DNA from: Caldisericia bacterium
GTDB taxonomy: Bacteria; Caldisericota; Caldisericia; UBA6126
DNA: 5,327 nucleotides
Direction: 5' to 3'
Assembly (NCBI GenBank): GCA_028708485.1
Contig: JAQVYZ010000090.1
Span: forward strand, 1 to 5,327
The notes under the pieces: generated by a model
The model's database searches: none
Seen by the model: the letters and a program-made list of their open reading frames with translations, nothing else
What the model was told of the DNA's origin: nothing
Made by a program: the position numbers and the translations under genes
In this document: positions 1-5,290 of the stretch, piece by piece
Layout of the letters: each line of letters starts with the position of its first letter
How positions within the stretch are numbered: the stretch's first letter is position 1

Positions 1-245
1 AATACCAGAAGAAAAACAAGAGTACAAAATGCGGTCTCTGTTCTCGGGTCTGCCCTACAAAAGCGATACAATTACAACCTTATCCGGAGTTTGAAGAGAT
101 GAAGTGCATAGGGTGCTGGGGTTGTTTTCACCATTGTCCCACTCATGCCATTTATACCAATAAAGTGAAAAACAAGGGACATTACTTAGCTGATAAAATG
201 CCGGCATTACTGGAAAAACTACCGTTAGAAAAGGATATCCCATGA
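1..245 (+). CDS. C-terminal part of a 2x[4Fe-4S] ferredoxin-type protein (possibly EFR1-like), 5' end outside window
   Basis: Reading from base 3 gives 80 residues ending at TGA 243-245. They hold two ferredoxin motifs. The second, at 105-140, is complete (CIGCWGCFHHCP, C-x2-C-x2-C-x3-C-P). The first, at 21-56, reads STKCGLCSRVCP and has Ser (AGT, 21-23) where the first Cys is expected, so only three Cys ligands are visible. Proteins with this double motif carry electrons between redox enzymes in the cytoplasm of anaerobes. The motif spacing and the following GHY segment resemble the C-terminus of EFR1-type proteins, which join a flavodoxin-like domain to a ferredoxin domain. The N-terminal domain lies outside the window, so that assignment is tentative. 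The stop overlaps the ATG of the next gene (ATGA), showing translational coupling and an operon with the SDR. The ferredoxin fold is near certain; the family name is not. Confidence 0.85.
   Translation, partial: YQKKNKSTKCGLCSRVCPTKAIQLQPYPEFEEMKCIGCWGCFHHCPTHAIYTNKVKNKGHYLADKMPALLEKLPLEKDIP
231..241 (+). promoter_or_regulatory. Ribosome binding site of the SDR gene
   Basis: AAGGA at 231-235 lies six bases before ATG 242, inside the last codons of the upstream iron-sulfur gene. Together with the ATGA overlap it fixes the SDR start. Confidence 0.7.
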
Positions 246-1045
246 AAGAAAACCGCTTTATAAACAGATGGGCTTTAGTGACTGGAGCTTCCAGCGGTAT
301 TGGCAGGGAAATCGCTATTGAATTGGCTCGAAAACAAGCGAATCTGGTATTGGTGAGTCGAACCGAGTCTGTTTTGGAAGCACTGCAACAGCAGTTGCAG
401 GAACAATTTCAGGTAAGGGTTCTCTTTATTCCGATTGATTTGTCGAAGCCAAATACAGCCGGTGAGATTCAAAAATTCTGTGATGACCAGGGTATTAGTA
501 TCACCATCGTGGTGAACAATGCAGGATATGCTTTGAAAACTGCCGATGAAATCAAAAAACCAGAGCAAGTCTGCGGAATGCTGGAAGTTCTCGTCTGTAA
601 TCTGACAGAACTGAGTTTACGTTTCTTGCCCGGGATGATGCTGAAAGGGGAGGGATATATCTTGAATATCTCCTCTATTGTTGCGTACATTCCTGTAGCT
701 TCCACCTTGACCTACCATGCAGCCAAAGCCTACGTACTGGCATTTACCAAGGCGCTTCATTGGGAATATGCCAAAAAAGGAATTCATATCACCTGTTCTT
801 TACCCGGAGCAACGAAAACCGGTTTTTCAAAAGCGAGTGACCTATATGTACCCGAACAGCTTTGGAAGACTTATGGTTCAGCAGAATCCGTTGCAAAAGT
901 CAGTATAGAGGCTATGGCGAAAAACCAATGCGTCGTGATACCAGGATGGAACAATCGACTCCTTTACTGGTTAAGCAGAATCCTGCCCCATTATTGGATA
1001 TATACTTGTCAAAAAAAGTACTGGTCCCATTACCGTCCTTCTTAA
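242..1045 (+). CDS. SDR family NAD(P)-dependent oxidoreductase
   Basis: This complete 267-residue protein is a classical short-chain dehydrogenase/reductase, which moves hydride between NAD(P)H and a carbonyl/alcohol. The glycine-rich cofactor motif TGASSGIG is at residues 14-21, Arg40 after beta-2 (VSRT) favours NADP(H), Asp66 is at the adenine-binding position, NNAG is at 92-95, and the catalytic tetrad is Asn120, Ser145, Tyr158 and Lys162 (YHAAK). The length is normal for the family. The roughly 30 C-terminal residues are rich in Trp, Tyr and Leu (LLYWLSRILPHYWIY) and may form a hydrophobic or membrane-associating helix. The start is ATG at 242, with AAGGA at 231-235 six bases upstream, and it overlaps the stop of the iron-sulfur gene, so the two are co-transcribed. 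Substrate is unknown; resemblance to the DltE/YqjQ-like branch is only an impression. The stop at 1045 directly abuts the stop of the opposing gene. Confidence 0.95.
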   Translation: MKENRFINRWALVTGASSGIGREIAIELARKQANLVLVSRTESVLEALQQQLQEQFQVRVLFIPIDLSKPNTAGEIQKFCDDQGISITIVVNNAGYALKTADEIKKPEQVCGMLEVLVCNLTELSLRFLPGMMLKGEGYILNISSIVAYIPVASTLTYHAAKAYVLAFTKALHWEYAKKGIHITCSLPGATKTGFSKASDLYVPEQLWKTYGSAESVAKVSIEAMAKNQCVVIPGWNNRLLYWLSRILPHYWIYTCQKKYWSHYRPS

Positions 1046-2125
1046 TTACTGGACTGTCACCGGTTTACCATACTTTTCCGATAGATCTTTCAGAAATGCT
1101 TCCACAATGCCTCTCTTCTTCTCATTCATGAAAGCTTTATCAGCATCAGCCCTGGCTTCTTCATAAGACCGTTCCAGTCCTTGTCGAAAAGAGTTTATCT
1201 TGACTACATACCATTGCGTCATAAATTGTACTTTATTGTAGCTATTGATTTTCGCATTGGGAGAGAAAATAACATTGGCTAACTCCTCGGGCATATCAGT
1301 TTTTGGCATCAATCCTAACTTGGTCTGTTCAGCAGGTAGATTGGAAAATTTTGTACAAGCTTCCGCCCAGTTCCCCCCGCCTTGCAAGAAAGCTATCGCT
1401 TGGTCTACTTTCTCCTCGGCGTCAGTCAGGAGGACATCAATATCAGCAGCCGGAGGATCATTAAACATTTCTTTGTGGGATTCCCAATAGGCTTTAATCT
1501 CTTCCTCGTTGGCAACTGGAAGGTTCTCTACCAAAGGATTGGTCACAATCGTAAATTTCGTCTGATTAGTCATATCCCGCTTATAGTCACCCAGTGTCAC
1601 ATTAAGAGTGGACAAGTATTCTTCAAGGTTAAACTTCGCTGGATCTTGGCTATTCTGCCGCATCATATCTTCAAATTCTTTCATCGTCTGTTCCACTTGC
1701 TTTTCTGTGATAACAATGTTGTTTTCTTTGATATAAAGATCGATATAAATACGATTTAGTAAATTAGTGATGGCATCGACTCTCAATTGAGAACGGTATA
1801 CTTTTTGGTCTTTCTCCGGAATTTTGCTCATAGAAACTTCAAAATCAGGTGATTTCAATCTCTTTTCTTCCTGGAGAATATCGGCTAAAGAAAAAACAAT
1901 GTCCTTGATTTTAAAGGAGATGGTTCCATCCTCTTTGCCCGTTAATGCTTCAGAAATTCTCTTTGCTTCTTCCTGAGTAGCGGATTGATTCCCGTTATTA
2001 TCAGGTGTTTCGATTGTTTGAGGTGTTTTTTTCTGAAAAACCGGTAAATGCCTGAAATAAAAAAACCAACTCAAAGCCAAAACAACGACTAGCAACGGCA
2101 AAATCCATAACAATATCTTCTTCAT
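1046..2125 (-). CDS. Membrane-anchored SurA/PrsA-like foldase with degenerate parvulin domain
   Basis: This 359-residue protein begins with a basic end (MKK) and a hydrophobic stretch at about 4-24. No lipobox Cys follows, so it is probably a signal-anchored protein facing the outside, not a lipoprotein like PrsA. Residues 34-55 are a polar linker. Residues about 70-220 are helical and charged like the SurA N-terminal chaperone domain, including AITNLLNRIYIDLYIKENNI at 118-137. Residues about 225-315 align by eye with the rotamase/parvulin fold (LLTDAEEKVDQAIAFLQGG, then LGLMPKTDMPEELANVIFS). However, the His of the family HILV motif is replaced at Asp230, and the His of the GYHIIK motif at Tyr306. 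Prolyl isomerase activity is therefore doubtful and a chaperone or holdase role is more likely. ATG 2125 has AAGGGGAG (2132-2139) six bases upstream. Its stop abuts the SDR stop tail to tail. Family confidence is good; client proteins are unknown. Confidence 0.85.
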   Translation of the reverse strand: MKKILLWILPLLVVVLALSWFFYFRHLPVFQKKTPQTIETPDNNGNQSATQEEAKRISEALTGKEDGTISFKIKDIVFSLADILQEEKRLKSPDFEVSMSKIPEKDQKVYRSQLRVDAITNLLNRIYIDLYIKENNIVITEKQVEQTMKEFEDMMRQNSQDPAKFNLEEYLSTLNVTLGDYKRDMTNQTKFTIVTNPLVENLPVANEEEIKAYWESHKEMFNDPPAADIDVLLTDAEEKVDQAIAFLQGGGNWAEACTKFSNLPAEQTKLGLMPKTDMPEELANVIFSPNAKINSYNKVQFMTQWYVVKINSFRQGLERSYEEARADADKAFMNEKKRGIVEAFLKDLSEKYGKPVTVQ

Positions 2126-2131
2126 GTTTAT

Positions 2132-2139
2132 CTCCCCTT
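2132..2139 (-). promoter_or_regulatory. Ribosome binding site of the SurA/PrsA-like gene
   Basis: On the minus strand AAGGGGAG lies six bases before ATG 2125, supporting that start. The 62-base gap between here and the terminator must hold this gene's promoter, but I see no convincing -35/-10 pair; TATTCT near 2158-2163 is only a weak -10 candidate. Confidence 0.7.
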
Positions 2140-2170
2140 TTAAAAGTGAGGTAATGATAAGAATACAAGA

Positions 2171-2220
2171 TTTTTTAAAAAAAGAAAATAGCCAGAACTG
2201 TAAATCACGATTCTGGCTAT
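2171..2220 (-). terminator. Rho-independent terminator of the RRM gene
   Basis: A perfect 10-bp inverted repeat, ATAGCCAGAA at 2188-2197 with TTCTGGCTAT at 2211-2220, encloses a 13-nt loop. The loop can add three more pairs (2199-2201 with 2207-2209) after one mismatch. On the minus strand the stem is followed at once by TTTCTTTTTTT (2187-2177), a good U-tract. The plus strand has no T-run after the stem, so termination is one-directional. It sits 16 bases past the stop of the RRM gene and separates that unit from the foldase gene. Confidence 0.9.
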
Positions 2221-2236
2221 GGAAGTAAAATAAAAG

Positions 2237-2515
2237 TTATCTCATCGGGTTTATGCTGTCACGATTCCCTTCGGTTCTCGGTCTGGCTTCACTGACATTC
2301 AAAGCCCTACCATTCATTTCTTTGCCGTTTAATTCCTGAATGGCTTTCTGACCTTCTTCCTGGTTTGGCATTTCAACAAAACCAAAACCACGGGAACGAT
2401 TGGTCATCTTGTCTTTAAGGATGGTAGCTCGTGAAACTTCTCCATACGCCTCAAAGGCTAGTCTTAAGTCATCTTCTGTCATTGAGAAAGCGATGTTGCC
2501 AACGTAAATATTCAT
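2237..2515 (-). CDS. Small RRM-domain RNA-binding protein
   Basis: This 92-residue protein is essentially one RNA recognition motif. RNP2 is IYVGNI at residues 3-8 and RNP1 is RGFGFVEM at 42-49, carrying the aromatic residues Tyr4, Phe44 and Phe46 that stack on RNA bases. The beta-alpha-beta pattern runs through NVSEARPR near residue 80, followed by a short polar tail (TEGNRDSINPMR) without the glycine-rich extension of many eukaryotic and some cyanobacterial proteins. The family is known in bacteria chiefly from the cyanobacterial Rbp proteins, several of which are cold-induced; a role in mRNA binding or stability is inferred. ATG 2515 follows a perfect Shine-Dalgarno (AGGAGG, 2521-2526) by five bases. 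The gene has its own strong promoter, an approximately 90-nt leader and its own terminator, suggesting high or conditional expression. Confidence 0.95.
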   Translation of the reverse strand: MNIYVGNIAFSMTEDDLRLAFEAYGEVSRATILKDKMTNRSRGFGFVEMPNQEEGQKAIQELNGKEMNGRALNVSEARPRTEGNRDSINPMR

Positions 2516-2520
2516 ATTAA

Positions 2521-2530
2521 CCTCCTTTCT
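2521..2530 (-). promoter_or_regulatory. Strong Shine-Dalgarno of the RRM gene
   Basis: On the minus strand AGAAAGGAGG ends five bases before ATG 2515. It is the best match to the anti-Shine-Dalgarno in the window and predicts efficient translation unless masked by leader structure. Confidence 0.85.
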
Positions 2531-2556
2531 ATATCAATTCCACCGTAGCCTATATC
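2529..2556 (-). repeat. Pair of 7-bp direct repeats in the RRM leader
   Basis: GATATAG (minus strand) occurs at 2529-2535 and 2550-2556, 21 bp start to start. The downstream copy touches the Shine-Dalgarno. A 6-bp repeat, CACCGT on the plus strand, also occurs at 2541-2546 and 2605-2610. They could bind a protein as RNA or DNA, but such short AT-rich repeats can arise by chance. Confidence 0.35.
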
Positions 2557-2612
2557 TTGAAGGAAAGTCGATCAAATGAACATTCACATCAAGCACACTA
2601 CGAAACACCGTC

Positions 2613-2641
2613 ATTATAATAAACGGATTTCTTTTTGTAAA
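2613..2641 (-). promoter_or_regulatory. Near-consensus sigma-A-type promoter of the RRM gene
   Basis: On the minus strand the -35 is TTTACA (2641-2636, five of six bases of TTGACA) and the -10 is TATAAT (2618-2613, perfect), with an optimal 17-bp spacer. Initiation is expected near 2606, giving a leader of about 90 nt before ATG 2515. The -35 lies only 6 bases beyond the stop of the nuclease gene and no terminator intervenes, so the RRM gene may also receive read-through. Confidence 0.88.
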
Positions 2642-2647
2642 TGATTT

Positions 2648-3856
2648 TTAATCTGATTCCTCTTCCTGTTTCTCCGAAAAAATTACTTTTTTGATTTCCA
2701 GTTTATGTAGCATCTGGGAAAAAGCCATTAACGCTTCATAGGTTTCAGGTTCGAAACGACCGTCTTTTAACAATTTATTCAACCGTGGGGTATTCAAGCT
2801 GGACACATCATCCCAAAGGTTTTGTTCTTTTAGCCAAATCTCGAATTCTTTTCTGCCTTTATCGGTAGAGAGGGGAAACTGATACTGCCAGGATTCCGAT
2901 ATAGGGAGTGTTGCTTTAGATCCGGCTAATTGAGTCAATTCATGTTGTTTTGCATATTCGATAATCAGTTTTTCTGCTTCTGATAGAAACGTTTCGATTT
3001 TTTTCGCTTGCTGTTTTAATGCTTGCAAAGCTCTCCATTGCTCCACATACTCATCTACCGCCTCCAAGACTTCGTCCGGTGTTTCAGGTGGTTGCAAGGC
3101 AGGCGTTTTGACAGGACAGAAATCAGTATAGGAACACCAATCGCATAACGCGGATTCATTAGGAAGGTAGTAGGGATCTCTCTCAATCATGCGAATCTTC
3201 TGAACCATCGTCTCTTCAAGCTGTTTCAGTTCTTCCTCAGTTTTGGTGAGTTGATAAGTGTGTTGGAAATAGAGAAAATGCCAGTATAATTTTGCTTCCG
3301 TTTTTGGGTCATAATTCTGTTTGATCCCGATTAAATACAGGGCAAGTTGAGTGTCATCCTCTATTGTTTCAATCGTAGGCAAATTCAGGGAGGTTTTATA
3401 ATCATGGATCTCGAACACCCCCTGTTGATCCAAAGACAGTCGGTCAATAATACCCACAAAAGGATACGGTCCTACCATAAACCGGATCCTATATTCCAAC
3501 TCAACCGTCTGGCTCTGTTGAAACGGGTAGTTGGCTTCATAAAACTTGGAAATCATTTGAAGACCATTGTTTCGGTAATGTTCAGGAGTTAATCCCGGTC
3601 TAGGGATGATCAACTCGTCCGAGATGGATTTATCAAAGTCGGCGAGATAAATCTGGCTGACTTGTTCGAATGAGAGAATGTTTCCAAATTTTGCCTGTTT
3701 ATACAACTCCTGCAAAGCAAGATGGATGCTGGACCCCATCAATGCTTCCACCCCTTTGGCTAATTTAGGAACCGGTACTTTATCAATATATTGGAGCTTA
3801 TACCGTCTCGGACACTTAAAATAGGCAGATATTTGGCTATTGGAATAATGATTCAT
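2648..3856 (-). CDS. RecB/Cas4-like PD-(D/E)XK nuclease with predicted Fe-S cluster
   Basis: The 402-residue protein has the core of the RecB/AddB/Cas4 nuclease superfamily. Counting from Met at 3856: YSNSQISAYFKCPRRYKLQY at 4-23 with Cys15, His45 (GSSIHLAL), Asp138 (GIIDRL), the catalytic Asp152-x-Lys154 (EIHDYKTS) and Gln170 with LALYL. CDWCSYTDFC follows, with Cys238, Cys241 and Cys247. Cys15 plus this C-x2-C-x5-C trio is the layout that holds a 4Fe-4S cluster in AddB and Cas4. Residues about 260-310 are helical, possibly coiled-coil, and 320-402 form a charged domain I do not recognise. It probably cuts or trims DNA ends, as inferred from the family. The frame opens at ATG 3901, but 3856 fits better: the family motif starts at residue 4, and the ATG follows the upstream stop by one base (TGACATG). 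No good Shine-Dalgarno is seen, so translation likely depends on coupling. No helicase partner or cas gene is nearby. Confidence 0.9.
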   Translation of the reverse strand: MNHYSNSQISAYFKCPRRYKLQYIDKVPVPKLAKGVEALMGSSIHLALQELYKQAKFGNILSFEQVSQIYLADFDKSISDELIIPRPGLTPEHYRNNGLQMISKFYEANYPFQQSQTVELEYRIRFMVGPYPFVGIIDRLSLDQQGVFEIHDYKTSLNLPTIETIEDDTQLALYLIGIKQNYDPKTEAKLYWHFLYFQHTYQLTKTEEELKQLEETMVQKIRMIERDPYYLPNESALCDWCSYTDFCPVKTPALQPPETPDEVLEAVDEYVEQWRALQALKQQAKKIETFLSEAEKLIIEYAKQHELTQLAGSKATLPISESWQYQFPLSTDKGRKEFEIWLKEQNLWDDVSSLNTPRLNKLLKDGRFEPETYEALMAFSQMLHKLEIKKVIFSEKQEEESD

Positions 3857-3857
3857 G

Positions 3858-5213
3858 TCAGGCAAAATGGATTGGTTTCCCGATCGCCATTTCAAGCGCA
3901 TCTAAGAAAACTTCTGAGTAAGTCGGATGAGGAAATGTCACTGATTCAAGCTGATCCAGAGAAAGCTGCTGACTCATCGCGATGGTAGCCATCGTAATCA
4001 TATCGGAAGCATTCTGACCAACGATGGTGCATCCGATCAAGTGTTTGCCTTCAACAAAAAGCTTGATTTTTCCTTCCCGGATCCCCGCTGCACGGGCTCT
4101 GCCATTTGCTGAATAAGGAAAGACGAACGTTTTACCACGACTGTTCTCGCCAACAGAAGCAATTTCAGGCAAGGTGTACACACACCGGGGCATCCAGGAA
4201 TAATGCATCGGGTGTGCCGGTTGATCAAAAATCCTGGCACAAGCTACTTTACCTTCGGTAGAGGCGGTGTGAGCCAGCATGGAGACACCATTCAAATCAC
4301 CGATCACATATACATCAGGGTTCTCCGTCTCGGTCCATTGATTCGACGGTACCCCTTTAGGAGAGAAGGGAATGGATAACGGGGAGAGCAGGTTTTCCTG
4401 AATAAACGGTTTACGCCCTGTCGCTACCAGAATCTGGGAGAAATCACCCGTTATATTTTCCCCTTGATGGTTGAAACAAGCCTTACAGGAAGAAGCGGTT
4501 TTTTCCACTTTTTCCACTTTGCAGCTAGTTTTAATCTGAATGCCCATTTTTTGGAGCTGCTGGTGCAAAACCTTCACACATTCAGGATCTTCACCGGGAA
4601 GAATCTGTTCCATCATTTCTACGACTGTCACTTTTGTGCCTAAAGCGGAGTAGATGGTGGCCATTTCCACGCCAATCACCCCTCCGCCGATAATAAGAAG
4701 TGTTGCCGGAACGGTATTGAGCTGAAGTGCTTCATCACTAGAGATAATGAGAGATCCGTCGGGTTGTATACCCGGGATCGTGGAAGGGACGGATCCTAAA
4801 GCCAGAATCAGCTTATCATAAGGTACTTCAAATGGATTCTGTTGGGTATCCTTCCCGAGAATGGTTTTGCCAAGATAACCGGTCGCCTCCCCCTGAATAT
4901 ATCGAATGGCGTTTTGCTTAATCAGGTACTCAATGCCACTTTTTGATAGCAGAATGGATTTTTTTGCATGGGCACGGAGCTTATCTGTATCGATTCCCTG
5001 CAGAGTTGCCAATAATCCCAAGCTTTGGAATTTACTAAAATCAAGAACCGGTTCCACTCCTTTTAGTAATGCTTTGGTAGGAATACAGCCACGGTTCACA
5101 CAAGTACCCCCGATGGCTTCCTTTTCAATCAGGGTGACCTCTCCGCCTAATTGAGCAGCTCGGATGGCTGCGACATATCCTCCCGGACCGCCGCCTATGA
5201 TCGCAATTCACAT
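3858..5213 (-). CDS. lpdA: Dihydrolipoyl dehydrogenase-like FAD/NAD disulfide oxidoreductase, 5' end apparently disrupted
   Basis: This is a class I pyridine nucleotide-disulfide oxidoreductase, closest by motif to dihydrolipoyl dehydrogenase (E3), which reoxidises lipoyl groups of 2-oxoacid dehydrogenase or glycine-cleavage complexes. Numbered from ATG 5213: FAD motif IIGGGPGGYVAA (5-16), redox disulfide Cys38/Cys43 in GGTCVNRGCIPTK, NAD motif GGGVIGVE (176-183), second FAD motif VYVIGD (301-306) and catalytic pair His429/Glu434 in HPTYSE. The total of about 450 residues is normal. The oddity is at the start: GAGGTG is followed by ATG and then TGA (5210-5208) in the frame that continues as ATT GCG ATC ATA. 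The frame is open from ATT 5207. The first ordinary start codon after the TGA is GTG 5099, which would remove the whole FAD motif and Cys38. A nonsense change, a small deletion, a sequencing error or an ATT start could explain this. The nuclease gene follows after one base. Family is sure; E3 versus a related enzyme is not; functional state is open. Confidence 0.85.
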
Positions 5214-5217
5214 TTTT

Positions 5218-5223
5218 CACCTC
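5218..5223 (-). promoter_or_regulatory. Shine-Dalgarno of the dehydrogenase gene
   Basis: GAGGTG on the minus strand matches the anti-Shine-Dalgarno exactly. It lies 4 bases before ATG 5213 (which is followed by TGA), 6 before GTG 5211 (wrong frame for the protein) and 10 before ATT 5207 (right frame, unusual start). It shows where translation was meant to begin and that the gene's start lies here, not at GTG 5099. Confidence 0.7.
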
Positions 5224-5229
5224 AACTAC

Positions 5230-5245
5230 AAAAATACGTTTTTTT
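5230..5245. promoter_or_regulatory. Imperfect 16-bp AT-rich palindrome, possible operator
   Basis: AAAAA (5230-5234) and TTTTT (5241-5245) flank TACGTT, centred on the self-complementary ACGT, with one mismatched pair (T5235/T5240). It lies between the dehydrogenase -10 and its start, in the 77-bp divergent intergenic region. That is a natural place for an operator, but an AT-rich palindrome of this size can be fortuitous. Confidence 0.25.
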
Positions 5246-5257
5246 CTAAAAGCAGTG

Positions 5258-5268
5258 TATATTATAGT
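5258..5268. promoter_or_regulatory. Back-to-back -10 elements of a divergent promoter region
   Basis: On the minus strand 5266-5261 reads TATAAT, a perfect -10 for the dehydrogenase gene, placing initiation near 5254 with a leader of about 40 nt. On the plus strand the same bases give TATATT (5258-5263) or TATTAT (5260-5265), possible -10 sequences for the rightward gene. Neither strand has a good TTGACA-like -35 at 16-18 bp, so activator dependence is possible. Only the minus -10 is persuasive. Confidence 0.45.
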
Positions 5269-5290
5269 ACAAAATGAGGGGAAGAGTGGC

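Noticed and set aside
55..705. Minus-strand open frames over the iron-sulfur and SDR genes
   Set aside because: They lie opposite strongly conserved coding sequence, have no recognisable domains and no convincing ribosome binding sites.
1000..1080. Terminator between the convergent genes using the T-run (minus strand) near 1010-1018
   Set aside because: The T-run is there, but no stable stem directly precedes it; only scattered 4-6 bp complementarities such as GTCC/GGAC.
2140..2187. Promoter for the foldase gene
   Set aside because: Candidate TATTCT with TTTTCT at 17 bp matches consensus poorly and overlaps the terminator U-tract; not good enough to list.
2648..3856. Cas4 of a CRISPR system
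   Set aside because: The motifs are Cas4/AddB-like, but the protein is about twice the usual Cas4 length and no repeats, spacers or other cas genes are in the window.
3857..3901. Longer nuclease start at ATG 3901 (15 extra residues)
   Set aside because: It would overlap the dehydrogenase by 44 bases, lacks a Shine-Dalgarno, and the added residues MRLKWRSGNQ are the dehydrogenase 3' end read in another frame; the family motif begins right after Met at 3856.
3858..5099. Dehydrogenase starting at GTG 5099
   Set aside because: This would delete the FAD-binding motif and the first redox Cys, which are encoded in the same frame just upstream with no stop between 5099 and 5207; there is also no Shine-Dalgarno before 5099.
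5208..5210. TGA read as selenocysteine or tryptophan
   Set aside because: TGA is a normal stop elsewhere here (243-245 and 3858-3860), and codon 2 of a flavoprotein is not a known selenocysteine site; no SECIS-like hairpin was seen.
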